In this document: positions 1-15,000 of the stretch, one piece after another
How the letters are laid out: each line of letters opens with the position of its first letter
How positions within the stretch are numbered: the stretch's first letter is position 1
DNA from: Nocardia sp. NBC_00416
Lineage (GTDB): Bacteria > Actinomycetota > Actinomycetes > Mycobacteriales > Mycobacteriaceae
DNA: 64,000 bases
Assembly (NCBI RefSeq): GCF_036032445.1
Contig: NZ_CP107932.1
Coordinates: 498,501-562,500, forward strand
Direction: 5' to 3'
Notes under the pieces: generated by a model
What the model was told of the DNA's origin: nothing
The model's input: the letters and a program-made list of their open reading frames with translations, nothing else
The model's database searches: none
Position numbers and translations under genes: made by a program

Positions 1-2
1 GG

Positions 3-3000
3 CGAAATACGATCAGCACCGACCCTCCGCCCGCGGCCCTTGTCGGCGAGCCGCTCATCCCACAGAGCCCCGGCGTTCCCGCCTCCGATTCGTATATATC
101 CGGCACACCACCTATTGCTGCAACGCCTTCTGCTACTACACCGGCGGCGGTCTCGGGTGCGGGTAGCGTCTCAGGTACCGAACCGCACGGGACGGCACGC
201 AGCGGAACCAGAGGGGCCGCCTCTTCCGATGCTGGAGTTGCCTTCCGGAATGCCATGAGCGAGAGCTCCGGGCTCGTCGCAGACATACAAGCAGCTGGCT
301 TGCCTGGCCGCAGGACCGCTGATAAGGCTGACCCTCATATGTCGGCCACTGGCCCCGGGTCACCGGCCGGCTTCTCCACCACACAACCGGATTCGGGCCA
401 CGTCAGCACGTCGGCAGCAGATCCTCGGCAGACCCGAACCCATGCGGATGAAGCCGGCGCAACGGCCCAACCCGATGGTGCGGTGAAGCCGGATCCAGAG
501 GGTGGGCCTCAGGCTGATTCGGGCACCGATGGTGGCAATCGGACAGCGGATGAGACGCCTAATAACCTCGTAAGCGTTGGAGATTCGAGTTCCTCGGATA
601 ATGCGGCAGCCGGGGGTCCGGGTGCGGATAACGTTGTCTTGGCAGGTCAGTGTGCTGTTCAGTCGACGAACGTGTTGGCGGTGCAGTACCCGACTGCGGG
701 CATCCGACCGGTTGGGCCGTGCGATCCGGCTGGTTTGGGGTCTGCCGAGTTTGAAAGGCTGATCGGTGCGGAGTTGATCCGATCTGGGAGCAATCTGGCA
801 CCTGGTCCGTCGTTGGAGTCGAAGCGGCTCTACACCGAGGCTCAAGCCGAGCGTCGCCGACTACGTGATGAGGCCAAGGGCCTGAAGAGGGCCCAGCATG
901 AGCGCCAGATCAAGCGCACCAGGCGGATCAGCCGCACGCAGGTGCGGCTGGAGACCGTCCTGCAGCAGCTGCAGGACGGGCAGCCCATCGCTGTCGGCAT
1001 ACGCCACCAGCTGGATCGAATAACCGCGCGCACTGGCCAGACCGCCGAACAAGCTTTGCAGCAACGTATCCAGAACTTGAAAGATCGCGCCGCGAACCTC
1101 GAGCGGATCGAACAGCGGCAGACCGAAGAGCGTGAGCACCAGCTGGAGACCAAGGCCCGCGACGAAAGAGACCGGCTGCTGAAGCTGTCTCGAGATGTCG
1201 GGGAGATGACTCCCGAGCAATGGCACCAGATGTCGCCGTTCCATCAGCTCGAACACCAGACGAAAATTCTGGGTGAGGGTGGCACCTTGGTGACAGTGTT
1301 CGCCTTCGATACTTCGGGGAAGAACAACGTCGGCGGGCACGTGGTGCACCTGTCGGTCGAGCATGATGTGGTGTTGGTCGTCGAACCGGCGACCGGGTTG
1401 AAGAAGGTCTTCACCCCGGATGCGATCCCGGACGTGACGAAGAAGATCTGGGTCACCTCGATCCGGTCGGACGGCTCGAAGATGACCCCGTATGTCTTGA
1501 ATGTCATCGAGGATGACGATGAAGAGAACAGAAATGCAGCGCAGATCCTCAACGCGGATGAACAAGCCCGGCTGAAACGACAATTGGACTATTCGTTGAA
1601 CCGGCTACGTACCGAACATCGCGAGACCCTATCGCGATTCTATGATGTCGCGCGCGCGACCGGGATGAGTGAGCCGGACCTGGCGGACGCTTTGCGCGAC
1701 CCGGATCGTTTCATACGTGCTCTGGATGGGTTGCCCGAGCCCGCGATCGCTGGTGGGATGACCGTCGTGGATCGGGTGCGCCTGCTCGAGGTACGGGAGC
1801 GGGTGCGTGACCACGTCGCTCATCTGCACAAGGTGGAGCAGACCACGCGTTTGCTGCCGGAGGCGTCGGCCGAGCTGCCGGATCCCGCGTTGTCTCCGCT
1901 GCAGCAGGTTCAGCTGGTGCGGGCGCTGCGGGGCGCGGTTACCGACTGGGTCGGGGCGCTCGATGACATTCGTACCCTGGCGGTCGGAGTAGAGCGGGCG
2001 CGGCTGGACCGGTTGTTGGCCGGAGATTTCGAAGCAGAGCTGGCGCGGCTGAGCGAGGGCGGGCGTGACGAGCCGCTGCGCAGGTTGGCGGCGGTGGTTC
2101 GCCGGGCGTCTGCGATATCCGAAAAGCTCCAGGAAGCCCAGGACCTACTGGGCGGCTTCCGCAACACGACCCCAGAAGAGGACACGAGCCCAGCAGACGC
2201 TGCACAGCATCGACATGACCCATTGCGCACTAGCAGCGCCAGACCAGCCCAGAACAGCACCCCGCAAACAACCCGCAGCGGCAAGCCTCACCCAATGCCC
2301 CCCAACCCCGACGAACTAGCAGCAGAACTCGACCGTCCCGTCCGGCACCGGGACCAAGCTCCACAGCCGGCACCGGAATCGCCGAGGAACGTTCCAGAAC
2401 AGTGGCGTGCATTCCACGATTGGCAGGACCGGTTCAACCACCAGACCCATGCGGCGGCAACCGAACCACGTTCGGACTACGATCCCGGCCCCGCCAGCCA
2501 AGGAGTCGATCCAGAGGCGCATGCACAGATCGCCGAGGAAACCGCGGAAAACGGCTGGCGGCAGCGACGCGTGCGAGATGAGGTCGTACTGGCGCGGACT
2601 CTCTACCACAGACCGGAGAGTAGGCGTGCGGCAGTCGCAATGTTGGATCGATTGCACGAGGTGCTCACCGCCTTGCACCCCGAGGCGACCTCAGAGCAGA
2701 TTGACGCTGCCTTCTACGCGCACACCAATAAATATTGGAGCGGCATGGTATTGCCCTCTGTGTCGTTGAACGAACTGCGGCGGCACGGAAATCTACGCGA
2801 GCTGATGTCCGCTGTGCTCAACGCGATCATCCGGAACCGGCAGCTGGAGGAGCCTTGGCCTTCCGGCACAACGTTGGACGAAGGTCTCGCGGCGCTTCTG
2901 AACCAACAGAATTGGGAGGCGAAGGCAGCTGAGCTGGGGCTTGATGTTGTCGCGCTGAGGGGGTTGCGTGAGTCGATACCAACGGCGGATCCGCACGCGC

Positions 3001-6000
3001 AGATCCAGGCACAAGATATGTCCATCAGGCGGTATGCGGCTCGTAGCACCGAGGAAGAAGTGAGGCTGATACACGACCTCCGTCAAAGTGGCCGAGCGCG
3101 ACACGAACGTAATGATGGTGAACAAATACGCCGAAGCCTCACCGTCCAGGACTGGCGCCTGCTGGGAATGCCATTATCACGGCGAGAACTGGAGGCAGTG
3201 CCTGGAGAACTGAAGAAGCTCCGCAAGAGCAGGTTGGAGCTCGACGCGCCACTTCCACGCGATGATCGGGGTCGTGTCGATATCGAGGCGCTGGAGGCCC
3301 GGCTCCGCGTCGAGGACGACACCGTGAGTCACGTCCTGCCGCTCTATGTATACGACGAGCGGAGCCGACGTGTGCGAGATGATGTCGGGAACGCTGTTGT
3401 CGAGGGTGTTCTGGTCTATCACGACGATGGAGAGGTGGTCGACCCCGAAACCGCGCTGGGGCTCGATCCCGAGAGGTACGCCGTGCCGTTGACGTGGCTG
3501 CCGGGTGCAGCACGCGTTGATTTCGTGACCAGTAACGAGTGGTTCCGCGAGGTTGCGATTGAGCGCGGCTTCCCTGTTGCGACCGGAATTTCAGGCACTG
3601 CGGCCCGGATGGTCGCTCGCTTCGCCTGGCTGCGACCACCGGATGCTTCCATGCACGACTTTGTCGGAGCGGTGATGGCATTCGTAATTCCACAACATCA
3701 TTCGTTGTACGAAACCGTGGCCGGCATGCGGATCGCTGGTGTCCGGGTGGTGGACGACTCCTTGCTCGCAAGTCACGGTGATGATGTGGCTGCGATGTAT
3801 CGAGGTGTGGCCGAACGGTATGAGATCGTGGACGACCTCACCTCGCCGGAGCAGCAGTTCGACGAGAGCCCGCCGGCTGATCCGGACCTGGTGTCGCATG
3901 CGTGGGACGACAAGACGCGCGCAGCGCATCGCGACCGCGGCGACGTCGAAGCTCCGGGTCCGGGGGTAGCGCGCTGGGATCCTTTGCATCGGGTGGAAGG
4001 CGTTGCCAACGACTGTTTCCCGCAGGCCGCCCGATTCGGGTTGGCCCGGGTACTGTCCGCGCTGGAGCAAGACCCTGACGCCGAATCCACGCTGATCGCT
4101 GACCTGCGCGATCGTTTGTCGATAGTGGAACTGGCCCGAGTGCCGGAGCGTGGAGTCAGCGGTAATCGCGGTGCGGAGCTGATCGGTGCGGACTGGAATC
4201 CCGATGGGTTCGCGAGTTTCGAAGCATTGGCTGCTGCGGTGCCCGAGGGTGGGGTGATGATCGCGGCGGTGGCGTTCGCTGGTTTCCAGCGTGCAGGTGT
4301 GGTGGGTGCGCACGCCGTGACGATCTACCGGGAGCGCGGTCTGGTCATGGTGCGCGACGGGGAGCGGCCGGCGGTGGCGTTCGAGTCGTGGCGCCAGGGG
4401 TTGTCGGGTGTGGTCGGGTTGCACGGCATAGTCATCAATCCTGATGGGCACGCGGCTGTGTCGCTCGGGGAGAACAGCCGCACCCGCGGCAGGCCGGGCG
4501 CGGCATTCGCGATAGCGAATATGGGCGCGGCGCAAATGCCTCGTGCTCCCGATGGCACTGCCGTGTTGGGTGAACGGCTTGCCGTGATGCGGCGTAGCTC
4601 TGACGACACGGTGCGCGTGCTGCGTGGTCAGGTGCGCGAGGAATTTGCCAGCCTGGGCGAGGAGGTGAACATCCCGGAGCTCTTGCAGTTCGGGTCCGTG
4701 ACGTGGGAGGAATTCTATGGCGTGCTCGAGCGCAGCCGTGACGTTCTGGCCGCGGCGATGGGAATTTCTCCGAGACAGTTGATCGGCGAGCTGGAGACCG
4801 AACAGCAGATCGGGAATCTGCGTGCGCAGCAGCCCAAAACAGAATCCTTGACGGCCGCCGCGGCGGCATTCGTCTGGTTGTATCGAGTTGCCGAAATACT
4901 CGAGAACATCAACCGGCTCGAGCTGCGAGCCCAGCGGATTCGTTCCCTGGAGTACGCGCTGTACGAGGCGGCCGCGCGATCCGAACAGGGTGTGGGGTCT
5001 GTCGGCGAGTTCGGCCGGCTGGCCGCCCAGGCTGCTGAGCTCGATGAGTCGGCACAAGCGGTACAGGACGTCGAAGATGAGGACGTCCTATGGCCTTCTC
5101 GCGGAATTCACAATCGATCTATCAGGATTTTCGGTAAATACCAGCCGGACCTGGGGGCCCAGAGGCAGGCCGAGCAGACCATCCAGCGCTGGCGCGAGAT
5201 GCGAGACGATGCGCGAGACCAGCTGCGGTTGCTGACGGGTGAGGATGTACATGAACTTCCCGACGCGGATCTGGTGCAGCTGGCATCCGGGTATATCGAG
5301 TCCGCCGATGATCAGATCGGGTTGGACCCACAGCAGCGCAAGGGTCATGAAATAGCCGAGTGGGTGATCGAGTTCGCCGACGCGCGATTGATGCTCGACA
5401 CCGAGGACAAGAAAATCGACCGAGATGCGCGGCGGCTGCTCGTCAACCGCCGGTTCGACGAGTTGCTGGCCGCGGCTACCGATAGCTTGCCGAGTGCGGA
5501 ACGTGTCGAAGACAATGATGTGCTGGGACGTGAGTTGTCCAGGTTCGGGTATGACGCGGTGAAGGCACGTACTTCCGCTCGAGTCGATCTGGTGGATCGA
5601 GAGGTCCAAGTCGATCTCACGAATGGGCGTGGTGAACTCGAGCGGCTGCGGGAACTGCATCGCGACGCGATCGCAGAGGCGGCGGCATTACTCGAGCTGG
5701 CCCCTTCGCAGCTGACCCCGGAGCGCCTCGAGAAGTTGATGTATGTCGACAAGTACGGCGATGAGCAGCGTGCCGCGATGGAGAACTGCGCTCGGCTCGA
5801 CACGACGATCGAGCTTCTGGAACGCATGATCACTGCCGACGAGCGTGCGCGGCGGGTCGACGCGGCGGAGGCCGCAGTGCGTCGGGCAGGCGCTCGGCGC
5901 GCGGTGGCAGCAGTCCGGTTCGGCGATATCCGACGCGAGCACCTCGCGCAGTCCGGTCGGGAAATCGATTCGTCGGTGCCCGGGCTGCGGGAGTTCAACC

Positions 6001-9000
6001 GAGCGAGTGCGCAGCTGGAGCTGGTTACCGCCCGGGTCGCTGCACTGCAGGACTTGGCAGCGGAGCGCTACCGGGTGGCGAGTAGCGTCCAGGTAGCCGT
6101 GAATCGGTTCACCGACCTCGCCAAAGCGAACTCGGCGCGCTGGTCCGACCTCCGGCGTATCGAGCAGCGGCCACGGAACATGCTTCGGTTGCGTGAGCAG
6201 GCGCGGCGGAATTTGTCGGACGTCGTCGGCCCCGAGGGCGTCATCGAGCTGACCGTGGCACCCGACGGCGCCCGAGAAGTGCTGCCGGGCAGCATCACCA
6301 GCGACCAGGTGCGGCAACTGCTGCTGCAGCTGCATGACGAGAACCGACCGCGAGAGGACCCGCTCCGCGAAGCGGTCGAAAAGCTGCACGGTCTCGACGA
6401 AATGCTGGTTGCTGCGACAGACCGTGCCGTACTCGAGCTGGAGTTGAACAGGCTCGACAGTGAGCTGGACGCCGGATTGGCGATGCTGAGTGGATTCGGC
6501 GTGGAAGCTGCGGCTGTAGAGGGTACGACTGGGTACCAGCCTCCAGACTTCGCGAGTGGATCGACTGTCGCGGAATTGGTCGAGGCATTGAATGCGAAAC
6601 ATCACGTGGCGGTGACTGGTTTCGACAATCCGGATGTCGACCTGGAGACGCTGCGGGAGTTCGCCCGGGCGGTGGACGACATGTTGAGCAAGTACCCGCA
6701 GATCCCGTTGCGGGAAATTCGAGTCGGCAAACTCAGGGACACACGCCACTGTGCGCTTGCCGCAAGAGAATCTGGCACTCAGTTCGACACCATCACATTG
6801 AGTGCCGAGCTCGCCACCGCACCGGATAGATTGCGCGCGGTGTGGGACGGGGACCCAGAACTCGGGCCGCGGCCGGGATTCTCCGGCAGGCCGCTCTACA
6901 GTGCTGTCGTTGCCGAGTTCGGCCGCATTCTGCTCCATACAAAGGGTGGATTCCCGTTCGCAACTGAATTGAGAAAGCTGTACGAAGCCGCTCGCACGTC
7001 TTTCGACCCGAATCATTACGCGGCGTGGCTGTTGCGCCAATTCAGCAAACACAGTCACTTGGCCGATCCGCCTGCGGTCGACATGCCCAAGGCGATCATC
7101 GAAGCCTTCGTTGCGGTCGAAGCGGATCCGTCGACCGCGACTGCGACGGCGAAGGCAGCGCACGAGATGCTCATGCGGAACTTGCACACACCACGCCGTC
7201 AGGGCGGCACCGATCCGGGATCATCGAGCCACACCGGCGGCAGTGACCCCGTCGAACTCGACGCCGACGAGTGGGACACATATCATGGGGCCGCGCAGAT
7301 CGCGGGCGCATTGTCGGCAAAACACGCTGTCGGGGTGTCCGGTTTCGATAATCCGAATGTCGACCTCACGACGCTGCGTGAGTTCGCCCGGGCGGTCGAT
7401 ACCATGCTCACCAAGTATCCCTATACCAGAGTCGGGAAAATCACCATCGACCCCTTGCGAAGCAAGGGTACGGTGGCCCGAACCTATATGACGTCCGCTT
7501 ACTCCGTAGCGCCTATCGAAGCTGGTTTTACGCGTCAGATCACGTTGGATGAAGGATTTGCCACTAATCCGGAATCGATTCGTCCCGAGCCCGGACATCT
7601 GGTGGCCGAACAGATTGATGCCGGATCCCGAGGTGGAGATATCCACCGAATGGTGTACAAGCTCATCATTCACGAATTCGGGCACTCGATGTACATCGCC
7701 GGAATGGGCGGAGCGCATGTGGATGGCCACAACGCGCTGTTCGACCACTTCCGGGCAACGCACGAGATGGTAGACGAAGTCAGGTTCACCCAGTGGCTGA
7801 ACCGTCAGTTCAGCGGGTACAGCTTCCACCCCGACGGGTCCTTGAACCTCCTCGAGGCATTGCCGGAGGCGTTCGCCTCGGTGGAAATCGATCCGGGTAA
7901 CGCTACCGCCGGAGAGCGAGTTCTCCACGCGTTGTTGGTGCGGCATGCCGAGCAACAACTGTCGGCCCGGATCGAAACCGGCATCGACCGCTTCGGTTTC
8001 TGGGTCGCGGACAGCATGCGGCATTTACTTCCCGCTCTTCCGGAGAACATCCAACTTTTCTGGCCGCGGTCCTATGTGCCGCCGGCAGCGCGGCCGGTAC
8101 CGGATACTGCCGCGTACGTGCCCCCGTTGAAAGGTGAAGTTCCGGAGCTGTTGCGGGGTGGGCCGATGAACTGCGCGCCGGCGGTCGTGCGGTTCGTGCA
8201 GGAGTTCATCGAGGACGTCACGAAGAGACCGATGAATGTGCCAGGGCTGGCGGACAACCCGGTGACCGACTTGCAAGGCGTGGGCGAAGAGGCAATCATG
8301 CGGGCGTTGGGCGCGGAATGGCACAAGACCACCTTCGGCCAGGGCGCAGCCGGTTTGGCGACCGTGCTGGACCACGTATACCACAATGGTGGCGCGGTCG
8401 TGGGTGCGATGCAGTTCGGCGATGCGGGCGCGCACGCGTTCGGGGTGAAGCTGGACGAAAAAGGCCAGCTGGTGGTTCGCGAAAAGGTTCGCGGACAAGA
8501 GCTGACCTGGACCGGCGAAGCTGAGGTAGCGCAGTGGCTGGGGTCCCGCCGGGATATCGGCGTCACCGACGTCTTCGGTGTTGTCATCAAAGTCACAGGA
8601 GAGCCGGAACATCGATTCGTCGAGGGCTCAGGACGAGTGGCCGGGGCCGCCCCGACCGGCCCCATCGGCGCGTTGCCCGACAATGGCCGCTTCGGCACGA
8701 CCGAAGAGTATGCGGCGGAGATGCTGAGCCTGGATTCGAATGCGCGGGAAAGGCGCGGCGCTCCGCGGCGGGTGCCGTTCACACCGCGAGGGGTGCCTGA
8801 GCAGTGGCAGGTCTTTCATCACGCCGCCAGCGGTCGGCCGTGGAGTCCGGGCCAGCCGTCCGACCGCCGCGGCGCTGAAAAACGAGCCGACGGTACCGAA
8901 CCCGAGTTCGAGGTCGGCCTGCCGCCCCGTCGGGCGCCCGGAAAGCAGCAAGCTCCGGGCGGCGAAGGTACGGCGCCCGCTGCAGCGGGCCAGTTGAGGA

Positions 9001-12000
9001 GGCCGCCGGGGTGGGAGGATGTCAATCTCACTCTCAGGAAAGTGGTCCACCAGCGGGACGCGGTATTGGCGGAACTAACGGCGTTGGCTGCTGCCGCGAA
9101 TATTGATGTGCAAGAACTGATCACCGGCGATACGGAGCGTGCGGAGGGGGCTTTCCGTCGGCTGGCGTCCGACTTGACCATGCCGGATCAGCTCGGGTTG
9201 GTGCGGATCGCGGAAGTCGAGACGCGCCGCTACCACAAGCTCACCCGTGTGGAAATGCGGCTGGGTCAATTTCTCGGCGAGATATCCGATTCCGATATGT
9301 CATTGCAGCTGGCGCGTTTGTGGGGCTACTATCAGTCCTCCGTTAAGGGCTGGGTGGACGGGGCGAACCACTTGCACGTGCTCGCGGCCCGGGCAAATGC
9401 CGATCCGATCGCGCTGCTGTCGGTGGAACATGCCGATGAGGAATTGCAACGATTGCGCGAGCTACCGATTGCCGATCCTGAGCTCCTCGAGGATCTGGAA
9501 AGTTTGGTGCGGGGTATCAAGTCGGACATCGAAAGTATGCGCCGCAGCGAGCGAGATATCGACTACTATCCGTCGACATTTTCTCATCTTGCCCCACTCG
9601 ACGAGGCAGTGCAGACTGTGCGGGAACGGCTGGACGACAGTGGAAATTCCCGGGATCTGGTTGATGCTACCTTCAGATTCTTCCACGGCGATATGGCCTA
9701 TGTCGAGGCTACCGCGGTAGTGCTGAAGGAGAAGCTGCGGGAGCTGGGTTGGAATGATCCCAACCGGACCGATGCGGCAATTTCAATGGTGCGTGATGGT
9801 GCACGCGGTGTGTTGGAATATATAGAAGGATATTGGCTGCAGTATTGGCCCGAAGGGCGAGAACGAGCCGAAAAGGGAGATGTAGCTGCGGAGGTGCTGA
9901 TTCGAATATCAATGACTGATGACGGGTATCGTTCGCTGCATATATCGGTTGGATGGCATCAACACCGGCCACAACTCGGTGAAGATTTTTCTGGTGATCT
10001 GAATATATCGACAGAAATATGGAAGTACATCGTGTCTCGGCCAGAATCGGCGGATCGGTGGGGTGTCGAACGCTGGGGTGAGACCTGGGCGTACTTCAAC
10101 GAGCCGACACGGCGGGATGCATCGCTTGCCTTGGTGTCCGCGCCACCCGACGTGTTGTCGAATTACGACAATAAAGAGCGCATCGTCCGAAAGCTGTACG
10201 ACGACCACCACATCCGGATCTTCGGGTGGGAGGACGAGTCATATTCGGCAGTGGTTCTCGAAGCGGTGGACGAGGCATTGCGGGACAATATTGCCGAACA
10301 CGGCACCCGGTACAACCTGTACTACCTGACATTCAAACCTTTGTCCGACCGGCGTTTGGCTGAAGTGCGCAGTTACGGGATGAGGGGATATTCGGTCGAG
10401 ATCATTGTATTCGATCCGGATTCGGTTGCTAATCCGGCGAGAATGCAACGGGTCCACTTCCGGGCCTTGAAATCCCATTTCTGGGGGACGTTGGTGCGAC
10501 ACCGGGCTATTTATCATGTTACTGGCCATGAATTCAATCATGTCGCGGACCGCGGGATCTATGGCATGCTCAGTCCGAGTTTGCCTGAGATCCTCGCATT
10601 CGGACATCGATTCTATGTTGAAAACGGGGTTATTCCGGATTCGGATCATATGGTCGAAGAATGGCTGAAGAATATTCCGGAATATGGTCACATAGATGGG
10701 GATCCGAACAAGGGATTAAAGCTGGAAGAGGCATTGGCGGAAGGCGGGATCGGCGGAGCGCACGATGTGTTACTGCCGCTGACCGATCCGTCACGACTTA
10801 CTCATTGGCACATAGTTGATAATGGTTCAAGCCCCGAAATCACGTTGGCTCGATGGGCGCAGTGGTACAGGCATACAACCCCGTCGGGCTTCCTGAGCCG
10901 GCTACTGCGGCAAGCCGGGAATTCGAGGCCTCGGGCAATAATAACATCGCCTACTCTGGACCACCTGGCCAGAGGCCACCCCGCCCGGTCGAACTGGGCC
11001 CACGAGCTCGGCATTCCAGGCGGGCTGCTGGTGCTGCAGGATGTCTGGACCGAATACAAGCGAACCGATATCAAGATTCCGCGCAGGATCGAGCTGTACG
11101 GCCTCCGAGTCAGAACTTACGAGAAGGCTTTCAACGGGAAAACACACGAATTCCCCGATGCGCACACGGTGGCCGAGCACTTGCGCGCCCGAGGCAAGGT
11201 GATGGATGCCGAGCAGCCCGGCAGTGGTGCGAACATCGGGGCTTTGGTGTTCGAGCCGGGTGCCCGCGGTGGTCGACGCGTCTATTTTCTGATCCGAAGA
11301 GTAACCGGCAACGGCAAGGTTCGCATAGAACTACGTGATCCCGACCAGGGAGTATTCAAACCCAATTTTGTGCCTCCTCGGGAATCGATGGGACAGCAGG
11401 TCGACGCTCTTTTCCTGGACAACCTGGGCAACGCGATGAGGGTGGGTCCGGCCCGTTCGACTATCGGCGCACTCGAAGCACTCGGCCCCCAGCACACGCA
11501 AGCCATGCACGAGGCGAGCACTTCAAGGGACAGTACGGGCGACGGAACTACCCCGAAGCCGCGCAGTAGTGGCGAGCTCCGCGCGGACGGGCCCGTGCAG
11601 CGGCTGGATGCCAAAGGTCGCCCGGAAGCGGTGCCTGGCCCCGACTACGGTACAGCCCCGATCGGCGCCCGGATGGACGTGGGCGGCGTCGAACCGGAGA
11701 CCTCGCAGGCGCCTGTCCCCGATGCCAGCCCAGCGCACACCCAGCCGTCCGGCCCCATCGATGCTCACGCCAGGCCGTCCGGCGAACCGACCCTCGCGCA
11801 CGTGAACGTCGACGCGACGAATGAACATCGATTGGCGTTGGAGAACGAGTCGGCCGAGATCCTGGCACGGGTCGGTTTCCGGGTCGAGCAGAACCCCACT
11901 GTTCCGGGCACGGACAAGAATCCCGACCTGCTGGTGGAAGGCATGGTGTTCGATGTCTACTCACCGGATTCGGACTCTGTCGACAGTGTGTTCAGCGGGA

Positions 12001-15000
12001 TCGAGGCGAAGATCGACAAAGGGCAGACGGACCGCGTAGTGGTGAACCTAACCGACAGCGTGGTGGACCTCGCTGCCCTGGACACGCGGCTCCGCGGGAA
12101 CCCGGGCATCCCGGAGCTGCGGGAAGTCATCGTGATCGACCAGTACCACAATGTCGTCCGCCTCTATCCGAGTTCAGCTGCGGATGCCCCGGTGCTGGCA
12201 GACCCAGACCCGGATCACCGGAGTCGGGCGGATTCCGCCAACCCGGGGGACACCGAGTTGCCCATCGAACCCACCGGCAGTCTCGTCGACACGGCCGAGA
12301 ACATGGAACTACTGGCGCCGACTCGTCCGCGCGATAACACGATCCCAGGCAACCGACGCAGGTACCGGTGGGAAGACGAGACGGTCGAGGCGCTGGCCGA
12401 GGCCGGCTACCGGGTCGTGCAGCATCCTCAGCGGCGGGGGCGCCGTCCTGACCGAAACTTCTTGATCGAGGGTCGGGAATTCAACTTCTACGCGCCCGAG
12501 AACGACATATCCCTGCCCCGGTTGCTGGACGCGATCCGGTCCAGGGTCGCTGGTAATCGGGGCGGCCGACTCGTACTCCATACGGGCGGCAGCGATATCG
12601 ATCTCGACACCCTGACCCGGTTGCTGAACCAGGAATCCGGAGTGTCCGGTCTGCGAGAGCTCATCGCGATCGACAAGCAGGGCAGGGCCGTTCCCGTCTA
12701 CCATCGCCCGGGGATGCTTCTCGACGGCGGCGCGGTCTATCGACGGCCGCAGCGGCGGACAGTGCTCGGAGACTGCGCTCCGCCGGTGGTGTCGTTCATT
12801 CGGGAATTCGTCGAGCAAGCGGAAGGAGTGTGGCAGGGGTCGGGCCTGGTCGCCGACGACGCCGAGGGCGGGGTAGGCGAGGAGGCATTGGCGCGGGCAG
12901 TGGGAGGCGACTGGCTCTCCGGCGGAGAGCGTTTTCGCTCGCTGAAGGATGTCATTCAGCATGTGCAGGACCACGGCGGGGCCGTCGCCGGGGCGATGTC
13001 CTTCGGCGGGGCCGGTGACCACGCCTTCGGGGTGAAGGAGGTCGGCAGCCAGGTAGTGGTCTTCGAGCGTGTCAACGGCCGCAACCGCACGTGGGTCGGC
13101 AAGGCCGAGATCGCAGTGTGGCTGCATCAGCGAGGCCAGCTGGACATCACCGCGGTGCACGGAATCGTCTTCGGCCGCACCGGAAGCCCGATGCAGAAGT
13201 ACATCCCAGGCAGAAACCGGGCCGCGCTGATCGATCGCGGCGACGCGCCACGTGGCCCCATCCGCGGCCTCCCGCGGGTACGGGCGTCGGCGGCTCCCGA
13301 TCAATGGCCGGGTCCTGAAGAGGATTTGCCCATCCTTATGAAGCTGGCCGATGCGCTCGCAGATAACAAGTCATGGGTCGGTAATCTCAATTCGGCCCTG
13401 GGGGTGAATCTACGGTGGGCCGAAGAATTCGGTGCCCACATCGCCTCGCTGCCCGAAGCGGGCCGCGGTGTGGACATGGCGCGGGTCGAGGAGTGGATCG
13501 AGAAACTGACGAAGACCGAAGTTCGGATCCGTCGGCTGGTAGGTGGCGAGGCGAGCGAGGTTATCGACGGCGAGGCGGTGGGTTGGGACTTCGGCCTTCG
13601 GCTGAACACCGTGTCGGGAAAGGACGCCGAAAAGCGCATCCGGTGCCTGCGAGCAGGGAAAGATATCAGGCTGAAGAGGTTCACTCCGCGGATGGTGGAC
13701 TGGCTCGAAGGTTACCGTGGCCTCGGGCAGCATCCGTCGCGGTCGTTGGCCTATGGGATCGAATGGGTGCTCGAGGCGAATCTCGGTGGTATCGAATCCC
13801 CTTTCGGCGTGGTTACCAAGGCCCGGGCCTTCTGGACCGACTTGCGGCCGGTGACCATGCTTGCGCATGCGTTCGGCCGATATCCGAAGCCAGATCCGCA
13901 GCGTGCCCTGGATCCGAGGGAGAACACCGTATTCAAGGTGTCGTGGTTATTGAACCGAGTGTTCTGGACATCGGGACCCACGGTGCAGCTGCGGACAGCA
14001 GACCTGCCGGATGATGTGGTTGTATGCGGACATTGGATCCACGAAGAGCAGTATGTCTTGGTTGTCGATGAGAAGGCCGGCCGGGAGGAGATCCGCGAGA
14101 AACTCGACAAGCACATGCGCAAACTCATCAGTGAGTATGTGCCACGGCAGCCGCCGCCGAAGAATACTGTGCTCGGCAATATGATTAGCGCTGCCGCGGA
14201 GACCGGCGGAATCTTCATGGGCGCCGTACTGGCGGCGTTGCTGGATCTCGATCTCGGCTCCGTACGCTGGCCGCTGGCCGGTTTGCTGGCGGGTAGTGCT
14301 GTGCGCCACGGCGGTCGGATGGTCACCGACTACGCGCAGGCCAATAAGAAAATTGAGCGGGCGACGCTGGCCGAACTCTATGAGGCCGCGACTGCGGGTG
14401 GAACGGGGCCGTCCACGCGGGAGAATGCTCTCGACCAATACCGGACTGCGAGAATACTGGGGCGGGCGCGGGAAGCCTTGGGCCTCAAACCATTGGAGCA
14501 CAAGCCGCCACGCGAGGATGTCGCGCAGCTGTCGGAAGAGGAGCGGGCAGAACTCCTGCGACGCGCGGAGGGCCTGATGCGTTCGTTCCGGCAGTCGGTG
14601 GAAGAGGGGACTTGGCGCTGGCTGGTCCCGAAGTCTATGGCGGACGGAGACTGGGCGAGCCTACACCTGGGGGCGTTGCAGGGCACCTCGTTGCCGAAGG
14701 AGGAGAACGGCAGGTTCGAATTCCCGCTGGTCGGAAACGACGTTATGAAGAACGTGATGCTTTCCTACAAACTCGAGGTCGGCGAGGTGGCGAATAGCTA
14801 CATCAGATTCCACAATAACGACAATCATAACGAGTTCGACCTCACAGCTCGCTTTTCGCGGGAGCTGTACTACGCCACCGACGAGCACTTGGAGAGAGTT
14901 TTCTACGGCCTGTTCTTCTCTTCTCTGAATACGGTCGGCAGCGCGTATGCCGGTATGCCCGGGAGGCGGTTGCGGGCGAAGCAACCAGCGATCGTCAACG

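Noticed and set aside
3591..5057. 488-codon minus-strand frame (and several others of 100-500 codons inside 255-17621)
   Set aside because: All are antisense shadows of the giant gene, with His/Arg/Pro-rich composition and no ribosome site.
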